From: Burkholderia sp. BCC0322
GTDB taxonomy: Bacteria > Pseudomonadota > Gammaproteobacteria > Burkholderiales > Burkholderiaceae
DNA: 64,000 bases
Reading direction: 5' to 3'
NCBI RefSeq assembly: GCF_902833045.1
Contig: NZ_CADFDU010000010.1
Location: 124,001-188,000 of the forward strand
Below the pieces are notes generated by a model. That model had not been told where the DNA came from, searched no databases, and was given only the letters and a program-made list of their open reading frames with translations. The stretch's first letter is position 1. Every line of letters starts with the position of its first letter. Both the position numbers and the translations under genes were made by a program. Positions 1-8,228 of the stretch are shown here, one piece after another.

Positions 1-1
1 T

Positions 2-214
2 TCAGCGACCGATCGGCAACCCGGTCGGCTCGATCCAGCCCAGCTTGTATGCGATCAGCAGCGACAGGAACAGCGTGACCGACAGCCCGACGCGTGCGGC
101 GAGCGACCATGCCATCCGCTTGGACTTGCCGCGATCGTGATTCATGAAATACAGCGCGAAGATCAGGCTCGCGATGATCATCGCGAATGCCACGGAAACC
201 AGCAGAGTTTTCAT
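2..214 (-). CDS. DUF2909-like twin-transmembrane protein
   Basis: Small inner-membrane protein of 70 residues with two hydrophobic segments (about residues 3-24 and 44-61) separated by a short basic loop containing DRGKSKR. The pattern of helix, charged DRGKS loop, second helix and a final GWI matches what I know of the DUF2909 'twin transmembrane' family, whose function is unknown. Its ATG overlaps the stop of the upstream gene as ATGA, so the two are probably translated together. The stop lies at the left window edge, so downstream partners are not visible. Family assignment is from memory of the pattern. Confidence 0.75.
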   Translation of the reverse strand: MKTLLVSVAFAMIIASLIFALYFMNHDRGKSKRMAWSLAARVGLSVTLFLSLLIAYKLGWIEPTGLPIGR

Positions 215-561
215 TGGTGATGCCCTTGAAGATCGGAATCGGCCTGAATCAGTTCGGCCAGTTTTTGCCGCTCGTCGGCGAGCTCGCCGACGCCCGACGC
301 CGGCCAGTCCAGCGCGACGCCATTGCCCAGCGAATCGCGCACGAGCGCCTGGTAGCGGCGGTCGTTGATCCGGCCGTGGTCCATCGTTTCGGAGATCTCG
401 CGCCGGAACGGCAGCGGAAAACTCGCGTACGCGCGCGACAGCGCCGCATATTGTCTCGCATCGATCTCTTTCGACGATGGTATGACAGTCCAGATCACCA
501 CGGCCACGATGGCCGTGAACGGGATCGCCGTGTAGCGCAGAATGAACTTGATCGGGGTCAT
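211..561 (-). CDS. Hypothetical membrane-anchored protein
   Basis: Protein of 116 residues with one N-terminal hydrophobic helix (about residues 10-26, after MTPIKFILRY) followed by a charged soluble tail with many Arg, Asp and Glu. It looks like a signal-anchored periplasmic or cytoplasmic-tail protein. I do not recognise the family. I chose the ATG at 561 because it places the helix at the N-terminus; an in-frame start at 606 would add 15 residues of low plausibility. It is the first gene of a two-gene unit with the DUF2909-like gene (4-base overlap). Confidence 0.6.
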   Translation of the reverse strand: MTPIKFILRYTAIPFTAIVAVVIWTVIPSSKEIDARQYAALSRAYASFPLPFRREISETMDHGRINDRRYQALVRDSLGNGVALDWPASGVGELADERQKLAELIQADSDLQGHHQ

Positions 562-819
562 GAAGCGGTGGGCAAAAGTGATCGCGAAGGCGGGCGGCGC
601 GGCCATGCGGCAGCGGAGCCGCAGTCAGGCCGCGCAGGATGACATTGTACTGCCGCCCCCATGAGACTAACAGAGTATGATAATGTCATTATCATGTTCG
701 TCACATGATTCGAGAGACGCGGCGCCTGTGCGCAGGCGGCGTACCCGCCCCGCCGTCCGGCGCCCGTCTTCCCGTCCGTGCCCGCGATCCGCGGCGATTG
801 AGCGAAGCCCCGAGCCCCT

Positions 820-1578
820 ATGCCAGCGCAGTACTTTCGATACCTGACCGGAAAACACCGCAGCGCGACCGCGAACCGTCAGCTCGGGTTTTCGCTCGCG
901 TTCGTCGCCGGCGCGGCCAATGCCGGCGGCTTCCTCGCGGTCAAGCAATACACGTCGCACATGAGCGGCATCGTGTCGGCGATCGCCGACCAGACGGCGC
1001 TCGGCGACGTGCGGCTCGCGCTGGCCGGCATCAGCTCGCTCGGGTCGTTCCTGATCGGCGCCAGTTGCTCGGCGATCCTCGTCAACTGGGGCCGCCGCCG
1101 CGGCCTGCACAGCCAGTTCATGCTGCCGCTGCTGCTCGAAGCCGCGCTGCTGCTCCTGTTCGGCCTGCTCGGCAGCCACCTCGCGCTGTGGGAGACCTTC
1201 TTCGTGCCCGTGACCGTGACGCTGCTGTGCTTCATCATGGGGCTGCAGAACGCGACCATCACGAAGCTGTCGGGCGCGGAGATCCGCACGACGCACATGA
1301 CCGGCATCGTGACCGACCTCGGCATCGAGCTCGGGAAGCTGTTCTACTGGAACCGCTCGGCGGTCGACGTCGACGCGCATGCGGTCATCGCCAACCGCTC
1401 GAAACTGCGGATTCACGCGACGATGCTCACGTCGTTCTTCATTGGCGGCCTGGCCGGCGCGATCGGCTTCAAGCATGTCGGCTACGTATCGACCGTGCCG
1501 CTTGCCGCGGTGCTCGTCACGCTCGCGATCGTACCGGTGATCGACGACCTGCTCGCGTTGCTCCGCAGCAGGCGCTGA
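820..1578 (+). CDS. YoaK/DUF1275 family membrane protein
   Basis: Integral membrane protein of 252 residues with about six hydrophobic helices. The N-terminal motif FVAGAANAGGFLAVKQYTSH followed by MSG is the recognisable hallmark of the YoaK (DUF1275) family; the second half carries the family's THMTGIVTD motif. Function is unknown in this family; membership in a transporter-like fold is suspected. The gene stands alone, preceded by a 250-base region without a gene and followed by a hairpin. No regulatory site was recognised upstream. Confidence 0.85.
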   Translation: MPAQYFRYLTGKHRSATANRQLGFSLAFVAGAANAGGFLAVKQYTSHMSGIVSAIADQTALGDVRLALAGISSLGSFLIGASCSAILVNWGRRRGLHSQFMLPLLLEAALLLLFGLLGSHLALWETFFVPVTVTLLCFIMGLQNATITKLSGAEIRTTHMTGIVTDLGIELGKLFYWNRSAVDVDAHAVIANRSKLRIHATMLTSFFIGGLAGAIGFKHVGYVSTVPLAAVLVTLAIVPVIDDLLALLRSRR

Positions 1579-1596
1579 TCGCGCATCGGAAGCGCG

Positions 1597-1618
1597 CTTT
1601 CGGCGGTGGCGCCGAAGG
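1597..1618 (+). terminator. Hairpin after the YoaK-family gene
   Basis: Nine-base arms (CTTTCGGCG and CGCCGAAGG, one G-T pair) around a 4-base loop, 19 bases after the stop codon. There is no clear T-run after it, so it may be a weak or factor-assisted terminator. A TATAAT box at 1628-1633, a likely -10 element for the next gene, follows almost at once. Confidence 0.4.
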
Positions 1619-1665
1619 CGGATCGATTATAATTTGATTAACATACCGACCACCCTCGCCCTGCA

Positions 1666-1851
1666 ATGGAAACAAAAACCGCCCGCCTGACCGTCCTGAT
1701 CGACCCCGCGAAGAAGGAAGCCTTCGAGATGCTCTGCGCGGAGCAGGATCTCACGCCTTCGCAAGTCGTGCGGCAACTGATCCGCGAGTATCTCGACCGC
1801 CACGGCGTGACGTACAAGACCAAGAGCGCGCTCGGCAAGCGCGTGAAGTAA
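1666..1851 (+). CDS. Ribbon-helix-helix (CopG-like) protein
   Basis: Protein of 61 residues. The N-terminal strand TARLTVLIDPAKKEAFEMLC followed by two helices ending in QVVRQLIREYL is a typical ribbon-helix-helix DNA-binding fold. No toxin gene follows, so this is probably a stand-alone regulator rather than an antitoxin. A TATAAT sequence at 1628-1633 sits about 35 bases before the ATG and would serve as the -10 box. The basic C-terminus (KSALGKRVK) could contact DNA or RNA. Target unknown. Confidence 0.75.
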   Translation: METKTARLTVLIDPAKKEAFEMLCAEQDLTPSQVVRQLIREYLDRHGVTYKTKSALGKRVK

Positions 1852-1884
1852 GTGCGGCCGTACAGGCCGCGCGGGCAGCGCCGC

Positions 1885-2721
1885 CTACGCGCCGATTTCC
1901 CAGCGCCCGTGCGGCTGCGCCCGCATCACCAGCCGTTGCGGGTCGACATGCTCTCCCGCCTTCATGCGCCTCGCCGTGGCCGCCAGCTTGAGCTCGCCGG
2001 CCCGTGCACACGCGAGTGCGCGTTCGAGCAGGATACGCAGCGACGGCAGCCGGTTGCCGCCCTTCCACGCGAACGCGATGAAGTTGTTGTCGTCGCCGCA
2101 CGGCACCAGCGTGTACGACGCGCCGAACACGGCTCGCAGGTGCTCGAGATGCTCCGGCAGCGCCGGATCGTCGTCCATGAAGTTGATCGCCAGCACGCCG
2201 GTTTCGCTCAGGCGCTCGCGGCATGCAGCGAGGAATGCCGCGCCCGTACATCGGCCCCGCATGCCGTCGGCGACGAACGCATCGTGCAGGATCACGTCCG
2301 TTTTGACATCCGCCCTTTCCAGATGATCCGCGCCGTCGGCGCACACCACCGTGAACCGGCCGTCATCAGCAGGAATCCTGAATACATCCCGCAGCGCGAT
2401 CACGTTCGGATTGATCTCGACCGCGTCGATCGCCGCGCCGGGCAGGTGCCGGTAGCAGTACTTCGCCAGCGAACCGCCGCCGAGCCCGAGCATGCAGATG
2501 TGCGCGGGCTCGGGCTGCAGCAGCAGAAAGCCCATCATCACGCGTGTATAGCCGAGCTCGAGCCGGCCCGGATCCCGGCGCGACATGAAGCTCTGCGTGC
2601 CGAAATGGTCGAAGTGCAGCGAAAGCGCATGCTCCGTCTCCAGCACGAACGGCCGGCCGTCGTTCAGCGGCGTCGCCAGGAACCTGATGAACGCGTCGTA
2701 GGAAATTCGATCTTCGGCCAT
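1885..2721 (-). CDS. Spermidine synthase-like (SpeE-type) methyltransferase-fold protein
   Basis: Protein of 278 residues with a Rossmann fold like spermidine synthase. The nucleotide-binding loop reads MLGLGGGSLAKY (about residues 76-87), followed by AVEINPNV, where the acidic residue would bind the adenosyl ribose, and later DVILHDAF. Proteobacteria often carry such SpeE-like proteins without proven polyamine synthesis, so I would not call it a true aminopropyltransferase. It runs convergently to the RHH gene, 33 bases away. A 44-base gap separates it from the PhnA-like gene on the same strand, so the two may share a transcript. Confidence 0.75.
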   Translation of the reverse strand: MAEDRISYDAFIRFLATPLNDGRPFVLETEHALSLHFDHFGTQSFMSRRDPGRLELGYTRVMMGFLLLQPEPAHICMLGLGGGSLAKYCYRHLPGAAIDAVEINPNVIALRDVFRIPADDGRFTVVCADGADHLERADVKTDVILHDAFVADGMRGRCTGAAFLAACRERLSETGVLAINFMDDDPALPEHLEHLRAVFGASYTLVPCGDDNNFIAFAWKGGNRLPSLRILLERALACARAGELKLAATARRMKAGEHVDPQRLVMRAQPHGRWEIGA

Positions 2722-2764
2722 GAACGGGCAGTCGGTTGCAAACGGTCGATTGGAGCGTGCGCGC

Positions 2765-3109
2765 TCAGACTTTCTTCAGGTAGCAGGCCTTCAGCATGAA
2801 GCCGCCCATGTCGGTCTTGCAGTCGACCTCGTGATCGCCGCCGACGAGCCGAATGCTCTTGACCTTGGTGCCCATCTTCAGCGTGATCGACGAACCCTTC
2901 ACGCGCAAGTCCTTGATCAGCACGACCGAGTCGCCATCCGACAGCACGTTGCCGTTGGCGTCCTTGACGACGTCGCCCGCCGGCTCGTCGCCCGTATCGG
3001 CGCCGGCGTCGGCCGACCATTCATGGCCGCAGTCCGCGCATACGGTCAGCGTGCCGTCCGGGTAAGTGTTTTCCATCGCGCATTGCGGGCAGGCGGGGGC
3101 GGCGTTCAT
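2765..3109 (-). CDS. PhnA/YjdM-type zinc-ribbon protein
   Basis: Protein of 114 residues. The N-terminus has a zinc ribbon: CPQC (about residues 6-9), then CADCGHEW (from about residue 25), giving four Cys ligands. The C-terminal domain with GDSVVLIKDLRVKGSS and KVKSIRLV is the PhnA domain. The E. coli relative YjdM was once linked to alkylphosphonate use, but a direct role is not established. I prefer the ATG at 3109; another in frame lies at 3121. The AT-rich block at 3228-3271 lies upstream and may hold its promoter. Confidence 0.85.
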   Translation of the reverse strand: MNAAPACPQCAMENTYPDGTLTVCADCGHEWSADAGADTGDEPAGDVVKDANGNVLSDGDSVVLIKDLRVKGSSITLKMGTKVKSIRLVGGDHEVDCKTDMGGFMLKACYLKKV

Positions 3110-3227
3110 TGCAGCTTCCATTCAGGGGGAGTCGTCGATAAAAAATATCGGGCGCGCTGGCAGCGTCGCCCGGTGGGCCTGCAGGTACCGGCCGATGGGT
3201 CGGCGGGCCGCCTTTGGCGCACACACT

Positions 3228-3271
3228 ATTATAATGCAATACACATGTATTGATTGCTGTATTATAATCAA
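3228..3271. promoter_or_regulatory. AT-rich operator/promoter block with nested dyads
   Basis: A short AT-rich island in GC-rich DNA between two divergent genes. It holds two copies of the palindrome ATTATAAT (3228-3235 and 3261-3268), a perfect 7-base dyad CAATACA-CA-TGTATTG (3237-3252), and TTGAT (3250-3254) paired with ATCAA (3267-3271). ATTATAAT contains a -10-like TATAAT on both strands, so divergent promoters with an operator between them is the natural reading. The binding protein is unknown. Confidence 0.5.
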
Positions 3272-3479
3272 TGTTTTCGCGCCGTTCGCCGGATTTGCGG
3301 CCCGTTTCAGCGAGAATGCCGGTACATCCACGCAGGATGGCACACCCCGGCCGCACTGCCAGCTTCCCCGAGTCGTGCGGGAAAGCCCATTTCACGCCCG
3401 ACTGGCGCACCGCCGGCCCGGCGCCGCACACCGATTCCGACGTTCCGTCCAGAGGCTTTCCGACATTGTGGCAACCGTT

Positions 3480-3731
3480 GTGTACGTTGAAATCGGCCCC
3501 GCGTGGAACCGCAACCGCGGCGGCTGCGCACGCGAAGCAGCCGTCGCGGCAGCGCGCGGCTTCGAAAGCGACATCCTGTTGATCGCGAACGGGATCAGCG
3601 GCAACGCGAAGGACAGCGCCGCCATCGCGGCGCTGCAGGTGCACGGCGGCACGTCCGCGCAAGTGCTGGCCACCGGCCCCGACGAGGAAGCGGCACTGCA
3701 GGCGCTGCTGCCTGCGCTACAGGCGCGCTGA
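3480..3731 (+). CDS. HPr-like protein lacking the phosphorylatable histidine
   Basis: Frame of 83 residues from a GTG; E. coli HPr has 85. The second half fits the HPr fold: GFESDILLIANG, then NAKDSAAIAAL where HPr has NAKSIMxLMxL, then ATGPDEEAALQALLPAL where HPr ends GxDExxAxxAL. The active-site loop is not conserved: in place of GLHARPAA there is NRGGCAREAA, with no His. It would therefore not be a normal PTS phosphocarrier. Start choice is uncertain (GTG at 3468 is possible) and there is no strong ribosome binding site. It could also be a decaying gene. Confidence 0.45.
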   Translation: MYVEIGPAWNRNRGGCAREAAVAAARGFESDILLIANGISGNAKDSAAIAALQVHGGTSAQVLATGPDEEAALQALLPALQAR

Positions 3732-3793
3732 CCCGCGCCCCCCCGATGTCACGGCATCCCGCCCACCCCGAATCCCCTTTTCACGAGGAAGCG

Positions 3794-4015
3794 ATGAGCG
3801 ACAACTTCACGCCCAACACCCCGAACCTGTCGGCCTCCGCCATCTGGGCGCTCGAGCGCCTCGCCGATGTCCGCTACGGGCGCGACGCGCCGGCGCTCGG
3901 CTGGTCGATCGCCAGGGAACTCGTCAGCGCCGGCTTCGTCAGCCATTCCGCACACGGCCGCTCGGGCGCGTCGATCACGGCCGAAGGGCGCACCTTCCTG
4001 AAAAGCCGGAAGTAG
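3794..4015 (+). CDS. Hypothetical small protein (73 aa)
   Basis: Small soluble protein of 73 residues preceded by a good ribosome binding site (GAGGAA, 5 bases before the ATG). The middle (SASAIWALERLADVRYG) and the end (SHGRSGASITAEGRTFLKSRK-like, ITAEGRTFL) resemble small winged-helix-like proteins in which a final beta-hairpin carries 'TxEGRxxL'. That is only a resemblance. I do not recognise a named family. It lies 62 bases after the HPr-like frame and may be cotranscribed with it. Confidence 0.6.
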   Translation: MSDNFTPNTPNLSASAIWALERLADVRYGRDAPALGWSIARELVSAGFVSHSAHGRSGASITAEGRTFLKSRK

Positions 4016-4154
4016 ATCGTCAGCGGCGGCGAATCACCTTGATCCTTTTGAGCATCAATTTGGCGATTTTGCGACTGATGAGGATCGCTCTGCGCGTCTA
4101 AAGTGGCGTCACCCCGAACGAACGGGCGTCAACTTTCCGATCAAGGAGCCAGTC

Positions 4155-4697
4155 ATGAGCCGCATCGCCATCCCCGCCGTCGAAACCGCCACCGGCGCAA
4201 CCGCCGACGTGTACGCACAGGTCCGCAAGGTCGCCGGCGGCACCGTCCCCAACCTGTTCGCCGCCGTCGGCCATCTTGCGCCGAATGCGCTCGCGGCCGT
4301 GCTCAACGCCGAAGGCGTGCTCGCCGGCGGCACGCTGAGCAAGCAGGATCTCGAAACGATCAAGCTGCTCGTCAGTTCCGACACCGGGTGTGACTACTGC
4401 GTCGCCGCGCACAACCTGCTCGGCAAGATGACCGGCCTGTCGGCCGACGCACTGCGCGCGATCCGTGCGAGCGAGCCGAACACCGGCGACGCGAAGCGCG
4501 ACGCGCTGATCCGTTTCGTGCTGAACCTCCAACGGACGAGCGGCACGATCACCGACGACGAATTCGCCGCGATCCGCGAAGCCGGCTACACCGACACGCA
4601 ACTCGCCGAAATCTCGCTCGCGATTGCGCTGACAATCTTCACCAACACGTTCAACCGCATCAACGACACGGTCGTCGATTTCCCGCCCGTGAAGTAA
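4155..4697 (+). CDS. Carboxymuconolactone decarboxylase/AhpD-like protein
   Basis: Protein of 180 residues of the CMD/AhpD fold. It has the redox motif CDYCVAAH with Cys79, Cys82 and His86, preceded by an all-helical bundle. In AhpD proteins the CxxC pair with the following His gives a peroxide- or alkylhydroperoxide-linked disulfide reductase, so a redox role is more likely than decarboxylation of carboxymuconolactone. A clear AAGGAG precedes the ATG by 7 bases. The AraC-type regulator downstream is convergent and in such pairs often controls the CMD gene, but that is only context. Confidence 0.85.
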   Translation: MSRIAIPAVETATGATADVYAQVRKVAGGTVPNLFAAVGHLAPNALAAVLNAEGVLAGGTLSKQDLETIKLLVSSDTGCDYCVAAHNLLGKMTGLSADALRAIRASEPNTGDAKRDALIRFVLNLQRTSGTITDDEFAAIREAGYTDTQLAEISLAIALTIFTNTFNRINDTVVDFPPVK

Positions 4698-4968
4698 GCC
4701 CCGCGTTAGTGCCGGCGTGCGGTTCCGCTGCACGCCCCGCCGGGGTCTCAACCGCGCCCGTCGCCGGCCCTGTCGCCGCGACCGGCGTTCCGCGTGGATC
4801 ACGGCCGCGGCGCCGCTCGGTGGAATCGGAGGGCACGACGCGCCGGTGGCTGTCGCGCCGTTCATCGCGTTGCGCAGCAGCCGCGTCGAGGCGGGCCTTT
4901 GAGACCGTGCGTCGACAGCGGGCTGGCCTGCATGTGACGAATGGAACCGGCGGCCGCGTTCTTCGCGC

Positions 4969-5970
4969 CTATTCCGCGTCGCCGGCCACGCTGTCGTCCG
5001 ATGCGGCCGCGTCGTGCGGGCCGCCGAGCGACTGGCGCCGCCAGTCGCCGGGCGTCATGCCTGCCCAGCGCGTGAACACGCGGCGGAACGCGGCCACCGA
5101 CTGATAACCGATGTCGGCCGACACGGCCTCCACGCTGGCCGACGGCTGGCGCAGCGCGTTCGCCGCGAGACTCATCCGGATGTCCGTCAGCAGGTCGGCG
5201 GCCGAGTGTCCGAGTTTCGACTGGAAATGACGCATGAAGGTCGCGCGCGACATGCTGCACAACGCGGCCAGTTCGGGCAGCGTCCACGGCCTCGCCGGAT
5301 CGTCGAGCATCGCGACGATCGCGGGCGCGAGGCGCGGCTGGCCGGCCAGCGCCAGCAGCCCGGTCGGCGCCTGCCCCGATTCGCTGACCGCACGCAGCGC
5401 GAGCGCGAACAGCGCCGCCGACAGCGCGTTCAGGATCGCAAGGCCGCCGAGCTGCTGCTCGAGCGATTCCGCGCGCATCAGCTCCACGAGCGCGGTCAGC
5501 CGCGCGGTGGCGGCGAGCGCGTCGGGCGTACGGCTGTCGGTCGCCGCGCGCACGACGAGATCGGCCGGCAGGTGGCGCCGGATCAGCCGGTCATGCGGCG
5601 GCGCGACCACGAAGCGCCCGCACAGCATGTCAAGCCGCTCGCCGGTGCCCGCGTTCTCGCCGATGAAGACATGACCGCCGGGCCGCTTGACCGCCGGCAC
5701 CGGCGTCAGCCCGCTGCCGTCGTGCAGCACGTGCGGGGAACCGTGCGGCAACATGACGAGATCGCCGCCGCCGAGCTCGCGCACCGTGCCGTCGTCGGGA
5801 TTCTCGAGGATCGCGCGGCCGCGCAGCACGACGTGATATGGCATCTCGCGCGCAGGCGATCGCTCATACGTGACCGCCCACGGCGCGCCGAACGCGCAGC
5901 GGATTTCGAGCTTCCCGGTAACCGTGACGAGCGCCATGAAGCGGCTCAGCCAGTCGGATTCGAGCGTCAT
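4969..5970 (-). CDS. AraC-family regulator with cupin-type sensor domain
   Basis: Regulator of 333 residues. The N-terminal half (about 1-190) is an AraC-type cupin (pattern PYHVVLRGRAIL, GGGDLVMLPHGSPHVL), and the C-terminal 100 residues hold two helix-turn-helix motifs (LPELAALCSMSRATFMRHF and VSADIGYQSVAAFRRVF). Family members respond to small molecules or stress and often act on neighbouring oxidoreductase or CMD genes. I use the ATG at 5970, which starts just before the cupin domain; a GTG at 6006 would add 12 residues. It ends with an Asp/Ala-rich tail. The 271-base gap to the convergent AhpD-like gene holds nothing I recognise. Confidence 0.85.
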   Translation of the reverse strand: MTLESDWLSRFMALVTVTGKLEIRCAFGAPWAVTYERSPAREMPYHVVLRGRAILENPDDGTVRELGGGDLVMLPHGSPHVLHDGSGLTPVPAVKRPGGHVFIGENAGTGERLDMLCGRFVVAPPHDRLIRRHLPADLVVRAATDSRTPDALAATARLTALVELMRAESLEQQLGGLAILNALSAALFALALRAVSESGQAPTGLLALAGQPRLAPAIVAMLDDPARPWTLPELAALCSMSRATFMRHFQSKLGHSAADLLTDIRMSLAANALRQPSASVEAVSADIGYQSVAAFRRVFTRWAGMTPGDWRRQSLGGPHDAAASDDSVAGDAE

Positions 5971-6339
5971 GTCGAGTGGTGAAGACACATCGGAAGGGCG
6001 GCGCACGCCGCATGAAAGTCCGATTATCGCGCGGGAAGCCGATGCAATCGCACACGCTTCGAATTCGACATCGTAGACACGACGGCGTCACCTCCGGCCG
6101 GCCGCCGCGTCGCCGGCGCGGGCAAGGGTTTTGCTATCATTCCGGTTCCCTGTCTTGCCGAAATGGACATGCCCGCTCGCAGAGTGCCGCCGTCGCCTGC
6201 CGCCGATCGTACGCCGCCGCTCGCCAGGAAATATCGCCGCCCGATCTGCCAGCGGGTGCGTGAACGGGACCCAGCCAGCGCGGCATCGACGTGCTGACGG
6301 CCAGGCCGTCCCATGCTCCCCTCGTATTCGGAAACCACG

Positions 6340-6879
6340 ATGCCGCCCGTCTCCTCCCCGCCCGTTCTCGACACGCCGCGCCTCATCCTCGAAGGCCATC
6401 CGCTCGGCGACTTCGATGCGCTCGCCACGATGTGGGCCGAGCCGGAGGTCGTCGCGCACATCTTCAACGGCGAGCCGTCGGCGCCGCGTGACTCGTGGAT
6501 GCGCATGCTCGCGTATCGCGGGCTGTGGCCGCTGCTCGGCTATGGCTACTGGGCAATTCGCGAGAAGGCATCGGGGCGCTATGTCGGCGACCTCGGCTTC
6601 GCCGATTTTCACCGGCTCATCGAGCCGTCGATTCGCGGCGTGCCGGAAGCCGGCTGGGCACTGGCGACGTGGGCGCACGGCAAGGGTTATGCGACCGAGG
6701 CGCTCGCGGCCGCGCTGGGATGGCTCGACGGGCAACAGCGGTTCGAGCGCAGCGTGTGCGTGATCGCGCCGACCAACGTCGCGTCGATCCGCGTGGCGGA
6801 AAAAGCCGGTTACGGCGAGCCGATCCGGATCCGGTTCAACGACGCCGACTCATTGCTGTTTTCGCGCGCGAGCCGGTAA
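6340..6879 (+). CDS. GNAT-family N-acetyltransferase (RimJ/RimL type)
   Basis: Protein of 179 residues with the GNAT fold of the RimJ/RimL subgroup: N-terminal LDTPRLILEGHPLGDFDAL, central GYWAIREKASGRYVGDLGF, and EAGWALATWAHGKGYATEAL, in which the acetyl-CoA loop R/Q-x-x-G-x-G/A reads HGKGYA. It ends with NVASIRVAEKAGY, the typical beta5-alpha4 part. Substrate unknown: a protein N-terminus or small amine are both possible. ATG at 6340 follows GGAAACC; an earlier ATG at 6313 has a poorer context. It stands alone; the region before it (5971-6339) shows no gene. Confidence 0.85.
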   Translation: MPPVSSPPVLDTPRLILEGHPLGDFDALATMWAEPEVVAHIFNGEPSAPRDSWMRMLAYRGLWPLLGYGYWAIREKASGRYVGDLGFADFHRLIEPSIRGVPEAGWALATWAHGKGYATEALAAALGWLDGQQRFERSVCVIAPTNVASIRVAEKAGYGEPIRIRFNDADSLLFSRASR

Positions 6880-6946
6880 GCTGGACGGCGTACCGGCTAT
6901 CGCAGGCGCGCCGCGGGAGTTTGCGGCGTCGGCGCGCGCTCGGTGC

Positions 6947-7168
6947 TCACCCCTCCACCGGTTCATAAAGACTGGTAAAGAGCCCGTTGTCCATCGGCCA
7001 GCAGTTGCCGCGCTCATCGAGCAATATCCAGTCACCCGGCTTCACCGCACGCCAGCCTTCCGGCGTGGCGACCGCCGGTTCGCCGTCGCGGGTTTCCACC
7101 CGGTCGTGGTCGCCATCGACGAACCACCGAGTTGCATCGACATAACTGATGCGTTTTCGAAATCGCAT
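6947..7168 (-). CDS. Small phage-type hypothetical protein
   Basis: Protein of 73 residues: RKRISYVDATRWF, then WRAVKPGDWILLDERG and a final FTSLYEPVEG. The order 'VxAxRW ... PGDWIL ... F...YEP' is seen in many small prophage and plasmid proteins of unknown role, so this may be a phage relic. There are no other phage genes nearby. It is convergent with the acetyltransferase gene and 95 bases downstream of the FliT-like gene on the same strand. Confidence 0.55.
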   Translation of the reverse strand: MRFRKRISYVDATRWFVDGDHDRVETRDGEPAVATPEGWRAVKPGDWILLDERGNCWPMDNGLFTSLYEPVEG

Positions 7169-7263
7169 ACCGCCACCGAAACGTTGAGACCTGACGGGCC
7201 TGTCCAAAGAACTTTCCGCGGATTGAGCATGTGCGTCGCGAGGGGCCGTGAAGCTCACGGGCG

Positions 7264-7602
7264 TCACGAAGGGAATCGGGCGGCCAGGGCATCCGCCCCC
7301 GGCGACAGCGGCTGCGCCGCCAACGCCTGCGTCGCCCACTGGACTTGTTGCAGCGCCTTCCGGCCCTCGGCGACAAGGGCTTCCAGCGTTTCCCGTGCGG
7401 CAATCGAGATCCGGATATCGGTCTCCCGCATTCTCCCGATCGCTGCTTGAACCTCGTCGGGTTGATCGGGCACAAGCGTCATCAGGAACATCGAACGTGT
7501 GTCGGCGGCCCGGACGGCCTCGTTCCAGTCGGCGCGGGCGACCGCGACTTCGATCGCGCTCGTCAGTGAATCGAGATTCCGGATGATTTGAAGCGGCGTC
7601 AT
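7264..7602 (-). CDS. FliT-like hypothetical helical protein
   Basis: Protein of 112 residues, predicted all-helical, starting MTPLQIIRNLDSLTSAIEVA and continuing ARADWNEAVRAADTRSMFL. The motif 'helix - (G/A)xDWxxxxxxxxxR' recalls FliT-type flagellar chaperones and similar export chaperones, but the match is loose and no flagellar gene is near. It is preceded by AGGA about 9 bases before the ATG. Function unknown. Confidence 0.5.
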   Translation of the reverse strand: MTPLQIIRNLDSLTSAIEVAVARADWNEAVRAADTRSMFLMTLVPDQPDEVQAAIGRMRETDIRISIAARETLEALVAEGRKALQQVQWATQALAAQPLSPGADALAARFPS

Positions 7603-8228
7603 TTCGCATTCCTATCAGAGCAGCGTGGCGGCCGCACGTTTACGCGCCGAAGGCCAGGGACACGCCGACGCCGATCCGCACGGGTCGAGCACCGGCTGCG
7701 GCTCGCCGAAGGCACGCGATCAACGGTGCAACCACACGCTATCGATCATCGCCTTCGCACTGGCATGCTCTTTGGCAACCGACCGGAAGCTGGCGTGGGT
7801 CATGCTCGCCACTGAATTGCCACGATTGTAAGGAACCGCATTGCATCCGGTTCGTAATATTTTGTAATGATATGTCGAGCAATCTTTACCGGGATGCGAT
7901 CCGGGCATGTGTACTTCGTGCGCGCGACCATGTTTCGCAAACGTTTTCTTGCGAACGCCCCCTCGTCCGGCCTCCGTGCCGGCGACACGCCGGACGTTAC
8001 GCCGCTCCCTTTCGTCAGGACATCGTCCCGTTCGGCGACGACACGATTCCACACGTTCGCCCGTTCGGAGCGGCGATGATTGGCGCGCGGAAGGCGTGGC
8101 CGAACGATTCAGATTTCGCCACATTCCGCCGGAATGTTACGCAGTATCATGCGCCTCTCTTCGGCTCGCCCATGTTCGGAATGGGCCTGAGCGCTCGCCC
8201 CTTTCCCGTTTCACCCCTTCGTTTAGCG
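7603..8228. other. Gene-free stretch upstream of the response regulator
   Basis: About 625 bases with no gene I can support. It includes an AT-rich patch near 7855-7870, a perfect dyad at 8121-8137 and a 6-base hairpin GCCCAT/ATGGGC at 8168-8186, all upstream of the response regulator gene. Small frames in both directions here lack family features. Confidence 0.5.
8121..8137. promoter_or_regulatory. Perfect dyad ACATTCC-GCC-GGAATGT
   Basis: Seven-base perfect inverted repeat with a 3-base spacer, 92 bases before the response regulator start. It is a candidate operator, perhaps for autoregulation. No protein can be assigned from the sequence. Confidence 0.4.
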
